This document shows, in pieces, positions 55,873-63,954 of a stretch of 64,000 bases of DNA (the stretch's first letter is position 1; every line of letters starts with the position of its first letter). The notes below the pieces were generated by a model. The model was not told where the DNA came from. It did no database searches and saw nothing but the letters and a program-made list of their open reading frames with translations. Source of the DNA: Stutzerimonas stutzeri. Its GTDB lineage: Bacteria > Pseudomonadota > Gammaproteobacteria > Pseudomonadales > Pseudomonadaceae. The stretch covers positions 186,001-250,000 of the forward strand of contig NZ_JAMOHZ010000004.1 of assembly GCF_024448715.1 (NCBI RefSeq), read 5' to 3'. The translations under genes were made by a program, and so were the position numbers.

Positions 55873-57365
55873 GCTGGACCAGTTGGCTGCCTCTGGCGAT
55901 CGTGCTCAGCTCATTGCTGCCGGGGCTGCTCATCTTCACTCTGCGCGAGGATCAGCAACGGCTTCGGGTCACGCTCAACCTTTGTGGCGTGGCGATCAAG
56001 CTGCTGCTGGTAGTGGCGATGATCTATGGCGTCAGCCGCGGCCTGGAGTTTCGTTTCAGCTTGCCGTTCCTGCCTGGCGCGCCGTTGGTGCTGCAAGGCG
56101 ATGCCTTGTCGTTGCTGTTCGTCGCGCTATCGTCGGTGCTGTGGATGGCGACCACCATCTACGCCATTGGCTATCTCGAACACTCGCCGCTGCGCTCACG
56201 TTTCTTCGGCTATTTCAGCCTCTGCGTCAGCGCCACCGTGGGGCTGGCGCTGGCAGGCAATCTGGTCAGCTTTCTGCTGTTCTACGAAATGCTGACGCTG
56301 GCCACATTTCCCCTGGTGGTACATCGCGGCACACCCGAGGCGCTGCGTGCCGGACGCATCTATCTCGCTTATACCGTCGGTGGCGGGGCGCTGGTGCTGA
56401 TGGGCGTGGCGCTGCTGCACGGCCTGGCGGGCGGGCAGGATTTCCAGCCTGGCGGCTACTTGCTACAAGCGGTGGGGGAGCACGATCTGGCGCTGCGGGT
56501 GGCGTTCGTCCTGCTGGTGGCCGGGCTCGGCGTCAAGGCGGCGCTGATTCCGCTGCACGGCTGGCTGCCACAGGCGATGGTCGCACCGGCGCCGGTCAGC
56601 GCTTTGCTGCATGCGGTGGCGGTGGTCAAGGCCGGGGCGTTCGGCATCGTTCGGGTGGTCTATGACGTATTCGGCGCAGAGGCGTTGGGCCAGCTGGACA
56701 TGGCTGGTCCGCTGCTCTGGCTGGCCGCGGCGACCATTCTCTATGGCTCGCTGCGAGCGTTGCAGCAGCAGGAGCTGAAAAAGCGCCTGGCTTACTCGAC
56801 CATCAGCCAGGTTTCCTACGTCACCCTTGGCGTTGCGATGCTCGGCCCGATCGCGGCAGTCGGCGGCCTGGTGCATCTGGTTCATCAGGGGTTGATGAAG
56901 GTGACGCTGTTCTATTGCGCGGGCAACTTCGCCGAAACCCTGGGCATCCACCGCATCCGCGAGATGGACGGCGTCGGCCGGCGAATGCCGCTGACCATGA
57001 CCGCGTTCAGCATCGGCGCACTGGGCATGATCGGTATTCCGCCGATTGCCGGTTTCGTCAGCAAATGGGCGCTGGGCATGGGCGCGCTGGAAGTCGGGCA
57101 GGATTGGGTATTGCTGGTACTGATGGCCTCGGCCGTGCTCAACGCTGGATATTTCCTTCCTTTGCTATGGCGTGGCTGGTTTGCATCACCGGCCGACTGG
57201 CACGAAGACAACTGGCGCGAGGAACGCTGGGAAACCCACTGGATGCTGCTGCTCCCGCCGCTGTTCACCGCGGCGCTGGCAGTGCTGGTCGGGCTACTGG
57301 CCGGCACCGCGCTAAGTCCGCTGGGCTGGGCTCAGCTGATCGTCGACCGGGAGTTCGAAATATGA
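55869..57365 (+). CDS. Proton-translocating antiporter subunit (NuoL/M-like), second copy
   Basis: A 498-residue Proton_antipo_M protein. It has the TM5 glutamate (E140 in LVSFLLFYEMLTLATFPLVV), VKAALIPLHGWLPQAMVAPA and PVSALLHAVAVVKAGAFGI, and ELKKRLAYSTISQVSYVTLG. The APAPVSALLHAVAVVKAG phrase is like MrpA/NuoL subunits, but the chain ends near 500 residues and lacks the C-terminal extension of MrpA, which is on the mnhB-type gene here. It has about 14 membrane helices. Confidence 0.9.
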   Translation: MSWTSWLPLAIVLSSLLPGLLIFTLREDQQRLRVTLNLCGVAIKLLLVVAMIYGVSRGLEFRFSLPFLPGAPLVLQGDALSLLFVALSSVLWMATTIYAIGYLEHSPLRSRFFGYFSLCVSATVGLALAGNLVSFLLFYEMLTLATFPLVVHRGTPEALRAGRIYLAYTVGGGALVLMGVALLHGLAGGQDFQPGGYLLQAVGEHDLALRVAFVLLVAGLGVKAALIPLHGWLPQAMVAPAPVSALLHAVAVVKAGAFGIVRVVYDVFGAEALGQLDMAGPLLWLAAATILYGSLRALQQQELKKRLAYSTISQVSYVTLGVAMLGPIAAVGGLVHLVHQGLMKVTLFYCAGNFAETLGIHRIREMDGVGRRMPLTMTAFSIGALGMIGIPPIAGFVSKWALGMGALEVGQDWVLLVLMASAVLNAGYFLPLLWRGWFASPADWHEDNWREERWETHWMLLLPPLFTAALAVLVGLLAGTALSPLGWAQLIVDREFEI

Positions 57366-59017
57366 GCGGCGCCTGGTTCTGGTTGCTGGTGCCGCTGGCA
57401 CCCTTGCTGGCCGGCTTGGCGCTGGCGGTCTGGCGCGAGCGGGCGATCGGCTGGCTGTGGCTGGCCTGCATACCGGCGCTGGCCTTGGTCATTTGGCCGA
57501 TGTCGGCGCTGGATTTGCCGATGCTCTGGGACGGCATGCGTTGGGGCGCGAATGACGAACTGAGTCGCGCATGGCTGGGCTTTACCGCCTTGCTCTGGGG
57601 CTGCGCCGGAATATTCGCCAGCAGCAGCCAGGCTGACGACTCCCGGCGGATGCGTTTCTGGACATTCTGGCTGCTCGCGCTGGCCGGCAACCTGCTGCTG
57701 ATCATCTCCACCGACGCGCTGAGTTTTTACCTTGGCTTCAGTGTGATGAGCCTTGCGGCCTACGGGCTGATCGTCCATCAGGGCGGTCCCGGCCCGCGGC
57801 GTGCCGGGCGGCTGTATCTTCAGCTGGCGATCCTCGGCGAGATGTCTTTGCTCGCCGCACTGATGCTGCGCAGCCACGCCGCCAGCGGTGATTTTTCCTT
57901 CGCGGCCTGGCAAGCATTGCCTATGGATGGCCTGACGTTGCTGTTGCTGCTTGCTGGCCTGGGGCTGAAGGCCGGTTTCTGGCCGCTGCACGTTTGGTTG
58001 CCGCTGGCGCATCCGGCAGCGCCGGCACCGGCCAGCGCGGTGCTGTCCGGGGCAATGCTCAAGGCGGGTTTCCTGGGCATCTGGCGCTGCCTGCCGGAGA
58101 GCGATCCGCTGTTGTCGAGCTGGGCCGACGTGCTGCTCGCGGTGGGAATCTTCGGCGCCATTTACCCCGCATTGCTGGGGTTGTGCAGCGACAAGGCCAA
58201 GGCGGCGCTGGCCTATTCCTCGGTCAGCCAGATGGGTTATCTGGTGATGCTGTTGGCGCTGGCGTGGCGCCATCCGCAGCAATATCAGGCGATGACCGTT
58301 GTGCTGATGCTCTACGGGGTGCATCACGGGCTGGCCAAAGGCGCGTTGTTTCTCGCTGCCGGACTGATTCATGCGGGTCGCCTGCCGCTGCTCGGCTGGT
58401 TGCTACTGGCCGTGCCGGCGCTGGCGATCATTGGACTGCCGCTCAGCAGTGGAGGGGCGGTCAAGACGGCGTTGAAGGACGTCTGGCACAGCGGCGAATT
58501 CGAGGGCTGGCTGGTCTGGCTGAGCCTCAGCAGCCTGACCACCGCCTTGCTGCTGATCCGCGCGCTGTGGCTGCTGCGCCGCGATGCCAGGGATGCGCCG
58601 GCAGCCGGGCCACCGCTTCGTCAGCTGTTGCCCTGGGCGTTGCTCAGTAGCCTGGCGCTGTTGTTGCCCTGGGCTTGGCCTGCCTTGCGCGATCCCATGC
58701 TGCATGGCCTCTACCCGGGCGGCATCTGGGCGGCGCTGTGGCCGCTGTTACTGGCAATTGTCTTGGCCGGGGTGGCGCTGAAATCGGGTTGGACGGTGCC
58801 GGCACAGCTGGCTGCGCTGCCCAGCCCGGCGCTTTGGTTGTCGCTGCGGCTCAAACGTCTGGTGCAGCGGCCGCCGCTGGCCGTGCCGAACGCCGAACCG
58901 GACCAGCCGCGCTGGCGGCAGCGGGAGCGGTGCTGGAACCGCTTCTGGGATACCGGCGCGCTTGCAATGAGTGCCTGGCTGTTGGCGGCTATGTTGTGGC
59001 TGGGTTGGTTATGGTAA
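57362..59017 (+). CDS. Proton-translocating antiporter subunit homologue, third copy, lacking the TM5 glutamate
   Basis: A 551-residue Proton_antipo_M protein with 14 or more membrane helices and a C-terminal extension with a final helix (ALAMSAWLLAAMLWLGWLW). The lysine motifs remain (GLGLKAGFWPLHVWLPLAHP and VLSGAMLKAGFLGIWR; KAKAALAYSSVSQMGYLVML). At the spot of the essential TM5 glutamate it reads FYLGFSVMSLAAYGL, with Ser127 instead of Glu. I infer a modified or inactive ion path, or a structural role. Last gene of the operon; its start overlaps the previous stop. Confidence 0.88.
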   Translation: MSGAWFWLLVPLAPLLAGLALAVWRERAIGWLWLACIPALALVIWPMSALDLPMLWDGMRWGANDELSRAWLGFTALLWGCAGIFASSSQADDSRRMRFWTFWLLALAGNLLLIISTDALSFYLGFSVMSLAAYGLIVHQGGPGPRRAGRLYLQLAILGEMSLLAALMLRSHAASGDFSFAAWQALPMDGLTLLLLLAGLGLKAGFWPLHVWLPLAHPAAPAPASAVLSGAMLKAGFLGIWRCLPESDPLLSSWADVLLAVGIFGAIYPALLGLCSDKAKAALAYSSVSQMGYLVMLLALAWRHPQQYQAMTVVLMLYGVHHGLAKGALFLAAGLIHAGRLPLLGWLLLAVPALAIIGLPLSSGGAVKTALKDVWHSGEFEGWLVWLSLSSLTTALLLIRALWLLRRDARDAPAAGPPLRQLLPWALLSSLALLLPWAWPALRDPMLHGLYPGGIWAALWPLLLAIVLAGVALKSGWTVPAQLAALPSPALWLSLRLKRLVQRPPLAVPNAEPDQPRWRQRERCWNRFWDTGALAMSAWLLAAMLWLGWLW

Positions 59018-59187
59018 TTGAAGCTGCCGGCCGGTAGTGCGCTGTAACTAACAGAGCGATATTGGTTATAAGCTAATTCCGTTGTGCTAGTTGCGGGAGA
59101 TGATTAATAAAATTGAACTCTACAGCCGCTCGCCGAATAAAAGTTTTATCGCTTCGCATAGAAAAATAAAAATTGCTGATAATTAAA
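59018..59187. other. AT-rich intergenic stretch after the antiporter operon
   Basis: A markedly A/T-rich segment (TTAATAAAATTGAACTC, AAAAATAAAAATTGC) between two convergent genes. No gene seen. Base makeup differs sharply from the surrounding coding DNA. Confidence 0.5.
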
Positions 59188-59206
59188 AAGGCGCCTACGG
59201 CGCCTT
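59188..59206 (-). terminator. Bidirectional-looking terminator between the antiporter operon and the repeat-protein gene
   Basis: AAGGCGCC-GTA-GGCGCCTT on the minus strand, followed by TTTAATTA. Perfect 8-base arms, 19 bases beyond the stop of the small secreted protein. It could also stop readthrough from the convergent antiporter operon, though the plus side lacks a T-run. Confidence 0.85.
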
Positions 59207-59224
59207 AGGTGAATCGGTTGTTTT

Positions 59225-59545
59225 TTAAGTTCGGCCTAGACCGGTTCGGTCGCTGCCATCCTCGGCGATCATCATTTGACCCAGCGGTGTGCGATCGAAG
59301 CCATCATCGGCAATACGGTCTGCCTGCGGTGTCAGATCAAATCCATCTTCGGCAAATTGCTCGCCAAGTGGCGTCCGTTCAAAGCCATTTTCCGAGACAG
59401 TGCGATCGGGCGCGGCACGGTCCAACACGGTACTGATGCTGTGTGCTTCGCCCAGCAAAGGTTGCGGATGAGTTGGCGGAACGGCCAGAGCAGTTGTCGT
59501 GACGCTGGCCATAACCAGACTTGCCAATAATGTTTTCATGTTCAT
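59225..59545 (-). CDS. Small secreted protein with (E/D)DGFDRTPLG repeats
   Basis: A 106-residue protein (or 104 if it starts at the second Met, 59539) with a signal peptide (MKTLLASLVMASVTTTALA). The mature part holds four imperfect tandem repeats: ENGFERTPLG, EDGFDLTPQA, DDGFDRTPLG and EDGSDRTGLG, spaced 16-18 residues apart by short acidic linkers. The protein is strongly acidic; Asp-rich repeats suggest metal or cell-wall binding, but I know of no function. Its promoter would lie in the stretch upstream. Confidence 0.8.
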   Translation of the reverse strand: MNMKTLLASLVMASVTTTALAVPPTHPQPLLGEAHSISTVLDRAAPDRTVSENGFERTPLGEQFAEDGFDLTPQADRIADDGFDRTPLGQMMIAEDGSDRTGLGRT

Positions 59546-60046
59546 GTCCTCGATAGAGTGGGCACGGGACTCATGCTACTAACGAGAGTTGGAGCGGCAA
59601 ACGCGCATGCATCGATAGTGCAAATCGACGATCGTGATAACGCGCTGGCAGAGAAATAACTGTCAGTTGGAATATATACGAGCTTGTCCTGATTCTGTCC
59701 GAACCGTGTTACATGCGCTTATAGAAAAGAAGTAACAGCTCATGGATAACGAGCTTTCCAGTCCGCTAGAGGGAAGACAACGGAAGCCGACGGTGGTCGT
59801 AGACGAGTGCCGGCAACAGCACCGCGGCGGGAAATAGCGTCTTGAGGAGCAGCCTTCGCGGCATTCAGCCTGCCTTTGGTGTCATGGGCCATGCCCAATG
59901 GAGGTTATGGGCTGGCGCGATACAGAACTGTAGCAGTAGATATCTTTCGAGGCAGCTCCCGGAGCGCCTGTTCGTCGGTCGGTTGCAATAGCATCGACAC
60001 CAGCCGCGGGGCAGCTTAGCCGCCGCTGCTGCGTGTCGATCGGACT
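59546..60046. other. 500-base intergenic stretch
   Basis: No gene supported on either strand. It separates the start of the repeat-protein gene from the stop of the dehydrogenase gene. A/T-rich near 59640-59740 (promoter-like for the leftward gene), GC-rich after. No repeat, tRNA or small RNA was recognised. Confidence 0.45.
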
Positions 60047-61057
60047 TCAGCGCTGACGTCGCCCGAGCAGTGCAAAGACAGCGATCGCACCCATTGCTAC
60101 GGCAGCCGTAGTCGCCACCGGATGCTGCGAGGCGCGCGTATAAAGGCTGCGTGTCAGCACCATGCCGGGATAATTGCCGGAGGCCTTGCCATCGCCGGCC
60201 CGACCAACGTCGCGGTCATGCAATGCGCCGTCGCGGTGGCGGTCCTGGCGGCCGCTCTGGATGGCATTGTAGACAAAGGTTCGGTTGACCCAGTCGGCCA
60301 GGCGCGGGGCGTTCTGCGCCAGGCGCGACAGCAGCTTGGCGTTGCCGATGTAGACGTCGCGCTGCGGATGCTCGGCCGCGTGGAGGATCGCCTGTGCCAC
60401 CACTTCCGGCGCGTAGACCGGCGGCGGAAACACTGGCGCGCTGGGCAAGTAATTCTTCGAATGGTCCATGAACATGGTGTCGGTGGAGGACGGCCGCACC
60501 AGGGTCACCGATATCGGTGTGTCGGATTTCTGCAGCTCGACCCGCAGTACATCGGTCATCGCCTTGATCGCATGCTTGCTGGCGCTGTAGCTGGCGTGGA
60601 AGGGCAGCGCATTGGCCGACTCCACGCTGCCGATGTTGATCAGCGCGCCGCCCTTGTTGCGCAGATGTTTCACCGCAATCGAAGAGCCGTAATGGGTGCC
60701 CCAGAAATTGGTTTGCATGACTTGGTAGTGATCCTCGTCGCTGACCTCGTCGAAGCGGCCCCAGACGGAGTTACCGGCATTGTTGATCCAGGTATCGAAA
60801 CCGCCGAAACGCTCGACGGCCTGGCTGGCGACCCGTTCGAGCTGCTCGCGCTCACCGACGTCGGCCATCACATGCAGGACCCGGTCGCCCGCATTCAGGT
60901 CGCGCTCAACATCTGCCAAGGCCAGTTCGTTGCGTGCCACCAGCACCACGCGGGCGCCTTTTTCGACGGCCAGGCGAGCAGTGGCCAGGCCAATGCCGCT
61001 CGAAGCACCGGTGATGACAATGACTTGTTCATGCAGGGGTTTCAGGGAAGTTCGCAT
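60047..61057 (-). CDS. Short-chain dehydrogenase with C-terminal membrane helix
   Basis: A 336-residue protein. Rossmann motif VIVITGASSGIGLATARLAV, structural NNAG (TWINNAGNSVWG), active-site Ser near NIGSVES and YSASK (HASYSASKHAIKAMTDVLRVEL). After the catalytic domain (about 260 residues) comes a basic, poorly conserved linker and one membrane helix with a basic end (TAAVAMGAIAVFALLGRRQR), suggesting anchoring at the inner membrane. The substrate is unknown. Start MRTSLKPLHEQVIVITG chosen over an ATG 11 codons upstream. About 275 bases without a gene follow before the acyltransferase. Confidence 0.9.
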   Translation of the reverse strand: MRTSLKPLHEQVIVITGASSGIGLATARLAVEKGARVVLVARNELALADVERDLNAGDRVLHVMADVGEREQLERVASQAVERFGGFDTWINNAGNSVWGRFDEVSDEDHYQVMQTNFWGTHYGSSIAVKHLRNKGGALINIGSVESANALPFHASYSASKHAIKAMTDVLRVELQKSDTPISVTLVRPSSTDTMFMDHSKNYLPSAPVFPPPVYAPEVVAQAILHAAEHPQRDVYIGNAKLLSRLAQNAPRLADWVNRTFVYNAIQSGRQDRHRDGALHDRDVGRAGDGKASGNYPGMVLTRSLYTRASQHPVATTAAVAMGAIAVFALLGRRQR

Positions 61058-61334
61058 CGGATCTCCTGTTGCCACCGGCCACGCCGGCAATGATGGGTTG
61101 GCTCGGTAGAAGCCACAGGCCCGCTTGCGGTTCCAGAGAGGCGATGGATGGCTGCGACAGAGCCTTACGGACGCCCGACTTCTCGGAAATAGTTTGAAAT
61201 AATTGCTGGAACTCTTTGATGGCAGATTGCTCTTAGTACTTGCGTTTGGAGGTTCTTCCTGCGGATGTGGTTAGGAGGCGCTGCTCGATCAATCGATGCG
61301 GCGGGCGTACTTGGATGTCGAGCAAGGTGCATGA

Positions 61335-62486
61335 ATGAAACGCTTTGTCGTACTGGATAGTTTTCGCGGTATCTGTGCGGTTGCGGTTGTGTTGTTTCAT
61401 ACCCAGATCTTGTTGAGTTTTTCCGAACTCAGCTTTTTCCGGCACGCCGACCTCTTCGTTGAGTTCTTTTTCGTGCTTAGCGGCTTCGTCATGTTTCACG
61501 CCTATGGCACTCGCGAATTCGGCCCGCAGGTCCTGAGGCGTTTCGTCATCAGCCGGACCTTTCGGCTGTATCCGCTGCATCTGGTGATGCTGTTGGTGTT
61601 CATCGGCCTGGAGTTCGGCAAGCTGTGGGCGGAGCACCATGGATTTTCTTTCAACGATGCCGCGTTCACCGGCAAGACGGCGCCGAGCGAGATCCTGCCC
61701 AACGCGTTGTTGCTGCAGTCGTGGATAGGCGGCTTCAATAGCTTGTCTTTCAACACACCAGCCTGGAGCATCAGCATCGAGTACTACCTGTACATGCTGT
61801 TGGCGCTGGTGTTGTTGCTTGTGCCGCGCTATTGCGGGCGGCTCCTCGCGCTGGCGACGCTGATCTCCTTCGTGGCGCTGTACGTCGATCTCGACGTGAT
61901 CAAGCCGTTCATCTGGCGCGGCGCGTCTTGCTTTTTCGCCGGTGCGCTGACCTATCGGCTGTATCAGGCGCTCGAACCGGCGCTCGATCGGATCGACGAC
62001 AGGCTGTTCTTCAGCGTTCTGGAGGTGCTGTGTCTGTTGCTGGTCTATCGCACCTTGACGCACCCGACCCCGCATCAAGGCATCATCGCTAGCCTGCTGT
62101 TCTGTGTGGTGGTGCTGGTTTTCGCTGGCGAACGCGGTGCGGTTTCGTGGCTGTTGCAGCGACGGGGCTTTGCCCGGTTGGGTGAACTGTCCTTCTCTAT
62201 TTACCTGACGCACGCTGCGGTGATCTTCGCCTTCACCAGCGCCGCGGTGGTGATGTCCAAGCTCACGGGCAGCGAATACACCATGATTCTTCAGCAGCCT
62301 GGCAGCGAGCAGATCATGCGCTACATCAGCACCGGCAGTGTGCTCGTGGATGACCTGCTGACCTTGCTCGAACTGGGTATGGTGTTGGCGGTGTCGAGCC
62401 TGACGTATCACTACGTCGAGCTGAAGGGCATCGAGATGGGGCGTCGAGTGGCGAGGAACGAGCCGCTGGGGTTATCGCAGGTCTGA
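61335..62486 (+). CDS. Acyltransferase 3 family membrane protein (OafA/YrhL-like)
   Basis: A 383-residue integral membrane acyltransferase with about 10 helices. The start FVVLDSFRGICAVAVVLFH carries the catalytic histidine near residue 22, followed by the RxxR-like FVISRTFRLYPLHLVML, the LSGFVMFHAYG turn and NTPAWSISIEYYLYMLLALV. These enzymes O-acetylate or acylate surface polysaccharides and periplasmic sugars. Its target is unknown; no other polysaccharide gene is beside it. Its stop overlaps the end of the convergent csgH gene by 15 bases. Confidence 0.92.
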   Translation: MKRFVVLDSFRGICAVAVVLFHTQILLSFSELSFFRHADLFVEFFFVLSGFVMFHAYGTREFGPQVLRRFVISRTFRLYPLHLVMLLVFIGLEFGKLWAEHHGFSFNDAAFTGKTAPSEILPNALLLQSWIGGFNSLSFNTPAWSISIEYYLYMLLALVLLLVPRYCGRLLALATLISFVALYVDLDVIKPFIWRGASCFFAGALTYRLYQALEPALDRIDDRLFFSVLEVLCLLLVYRTLTHPTPHQGIIASLLFCVVVLVFAGERGAVSWLLQRRGFARLGELSFSIYLTHAAVIFAFTSAAVVMSKLTGSEYTMILQQPGSEQIMRYISTGSVLVDDLLTLLELGMVLAVSSLTYHYVELKGIEMGRRVARNEPLGLSQV

Positions 62487-62957
62487 GACGGGCACAGCGG
62501 GAGGAACGGTGCCGGCTATCAGCTCAGGTGCTTCGTGTGGTTGCTCGATGGGCTGAAGTTCCAACTCCATGGGTGGCGGTTCGCCAGGTGCAGCCTCGGG
62601 GCTGGCCGGCCGGGCCGCTGGATAGCTCTGCTGCAGCGGCGGCTGCGGTTGGCCATCGATGCTCCATTCGAGGGTCGCATCGACACGGCTATCGGCGGAC
62701 AGGCCGAGACGATTGTTGAGCGGGCATTGAGCGGCAGGACCACTGACCAGTGCGCCAGACTGCCTACTGCGGCTGGTCCCGGCTTTGCCGCTGGTCCGGA
62801 CCTCCAGGCTATAGCTCAGGTTGTGCGCCTGCGGGCTGCTGAAGCAGAGCCGCAGCGCCAGCCGATCGTTGCCTTCGGGAGTCAGTTCGAGGCGAGCCGC
62901 GACCGGCAGGGCACCGGACGCCAGCAATAGGCTTGCCAGGGTCACGGCGCTCAACAT
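62472..62957 (-). CDS. csgH: CsgH-like curli assembly chaperone
   Basis: A 161-residue secreted protein with a signal peptide (MLSAVTLASLLLASGALPVAA). A beta-sandwich follows: RLALRLCFSSPQAHNLSYSL, EVRTSGKAGTSRSRQSGALV, PLNNRLGLSADSRVDATLEW. The pattern Y-x-L-x-V-x-x-x-G-x-x-G-x-S-x-x-x-Q-S-G is that of CsgH, which holds curlin monomers and stops premature fibre growth in the periplasm. A Pro-rich tail of about 45 residues is extra. It lies 47 bases after the curlin gene on the same strand, supporting the call. The Cys pair (LCFSS and AQCPL) may form a disulfide. Confidence 0.75.
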   Translation of the reverse strand: MLSAVTLASLLLASGALPVAARLELTPEGNDRLALRLCFSSPQAHNLSYSLEVRTSGKAGTSRSRQSGALVSGPAAQCPLNNRLGLSADSRVDATLEWSIDGQPQPPLQQSYPAARPASPEAAPGEPPPMELELQPIEQPHEAPELIAGTVPPAVPVSDLR

Positions 62958-63004
62958 GAGGGTGGCTCCGCTCGTTTGGCGCTGCGAAGTGGAGTGCTAG
63001 ATGG

Positions 63005-63934
63005 CTATTGCTGGCTGACGGTAGCCAGGTTGCCGGTACCGGTTTGTTGAATGATAGCCGTCATGTTTGCCGCAGCCTGGTTGATGTAGGCCGCGTTGGC
63101 ATCGCCCGTTTGGGTAATCCGTGCCTCGCTGTACTGGGCAAGCTGACGGATGTCGGCCAGGTTGCCATCGCCTGTCTGGGCCACGCTGGCCTGGTTGCCT
63201 TCGAACCCCTGGACCAGTTCGACGCTGTTGTCATCGCCGATCGAATAACCCTGGAAGCTATGGCCGCGACCGCTTTGCTCAACGGTCAGCAAGTTATCGT
63301 CACCGGCCTGATTGAACGTGACCTCACCAAACAAGGCGTTCTGCGTGACATGCGCAGTGTTCAGATTGCCATTCTGGGCCAGCTGGATATTGCCGGCATC
63401 GCCTTGGTCGACCGTGGCCAGGTTTTCGTCGCCGACCTGGTACACCGCAAGACGCGTACCGTGGTAGATGCCGTTCTGCGTCAGGGTTACCGTGTTGTCA
63501 TTACCGATCTGATACGCCTCGGCCTGTGCAAACCCTTGTTGCGTGGCGGAAATGGAGTTGCCTTCGCCGATGCTGCTGATGTTCAGATCATTGGCGTACC
63601 AGGTCTGCAGCACGTCGGCGCTGTTGCCGTTGCCCTGCTGATAGACGCTTGCAGTGGCGAAGTAACTGTCGGGCGATTGATAGATGGAGGCATCGTTGTT
63701 GCCGCCAACCTGCACGATGTTGCCCCGGTTCGATTCAGCGGCTTGGGCCTGATAGATCGAGCCCGTGTTGCTGGTGCCGTTCTGCCTGACCAGCGCTTCG
63801 TTCAGCATGCCGGTCTGGTCGATGGTGGCGGTATTGTCGTTGCCGGTCTGATCGACCTCGGCGGTGTTATCGGCGTGAGCGCCGATGGCCGTAGCCAGCA
63901 GAGCGGTAAACGCGATGGTGTGCAGTCTGCGCAT
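63005..63934 (-). CDS. csgA: Curlin subunit (CsgA-like)
   Basis: A 309-residue amyloid subunit: signal peptide (MRRLHTIAFTALLATAIGAHA) followed by about a dozen repeats of the curlin type (VxQxGxxNxAxVxQ; for example IDQTGMLNEALVRQNGTSNT, VAQTGDGNLADIRQ, ITQTGDANAAYINQ). It is about twice the length of E. coli CsgA (151 residues), so it has more rungs in its beta-solenoid. AAAGGAAAT before the ATG is the ribosome site. csgB ends just upstream. Secreted through CsgG (outside the window), nucleated by CsgB. Confidence 0.9.
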   Translation of the reverse strand: MRRLHTIAFTALLATAIGAHADNTAEVDQTGNDNTATIDQTGMLNEALVRQNGTSNTGSIYQAQAAESNRGNIVQVGGNNDASIYQSPDSYFATASVYQQGNGNSADVLQTWYANDLNISSIGEGNSISATQQGFAQAEAYQIGNDNTVTLTQNGIYHGTRLAVYQVGDENLATVDQGDAGNIQLAQNGNLNTAHVTQNALFGEVTFNQAGDDNLLTVEQSGRGHSFQGYSIGDDNSVELVQGFEGNQASVAQTGDGNLADIRQLAQYSEARITQTGDANAAYINQAAANMTAIIQQTGTGNLATVSQQ

Positions 63935-63954
63935 GACAATTTCCTTTTGTTGTT

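Noticed and set aside
61233..62411. 392-codon minus-strand frame opposite the acyltransferase gene
   Set aside because: Gln/His-rich translation typical of antisense to a hydrophobic protein; the plus-strand frame has clear acyltransferase motifs.
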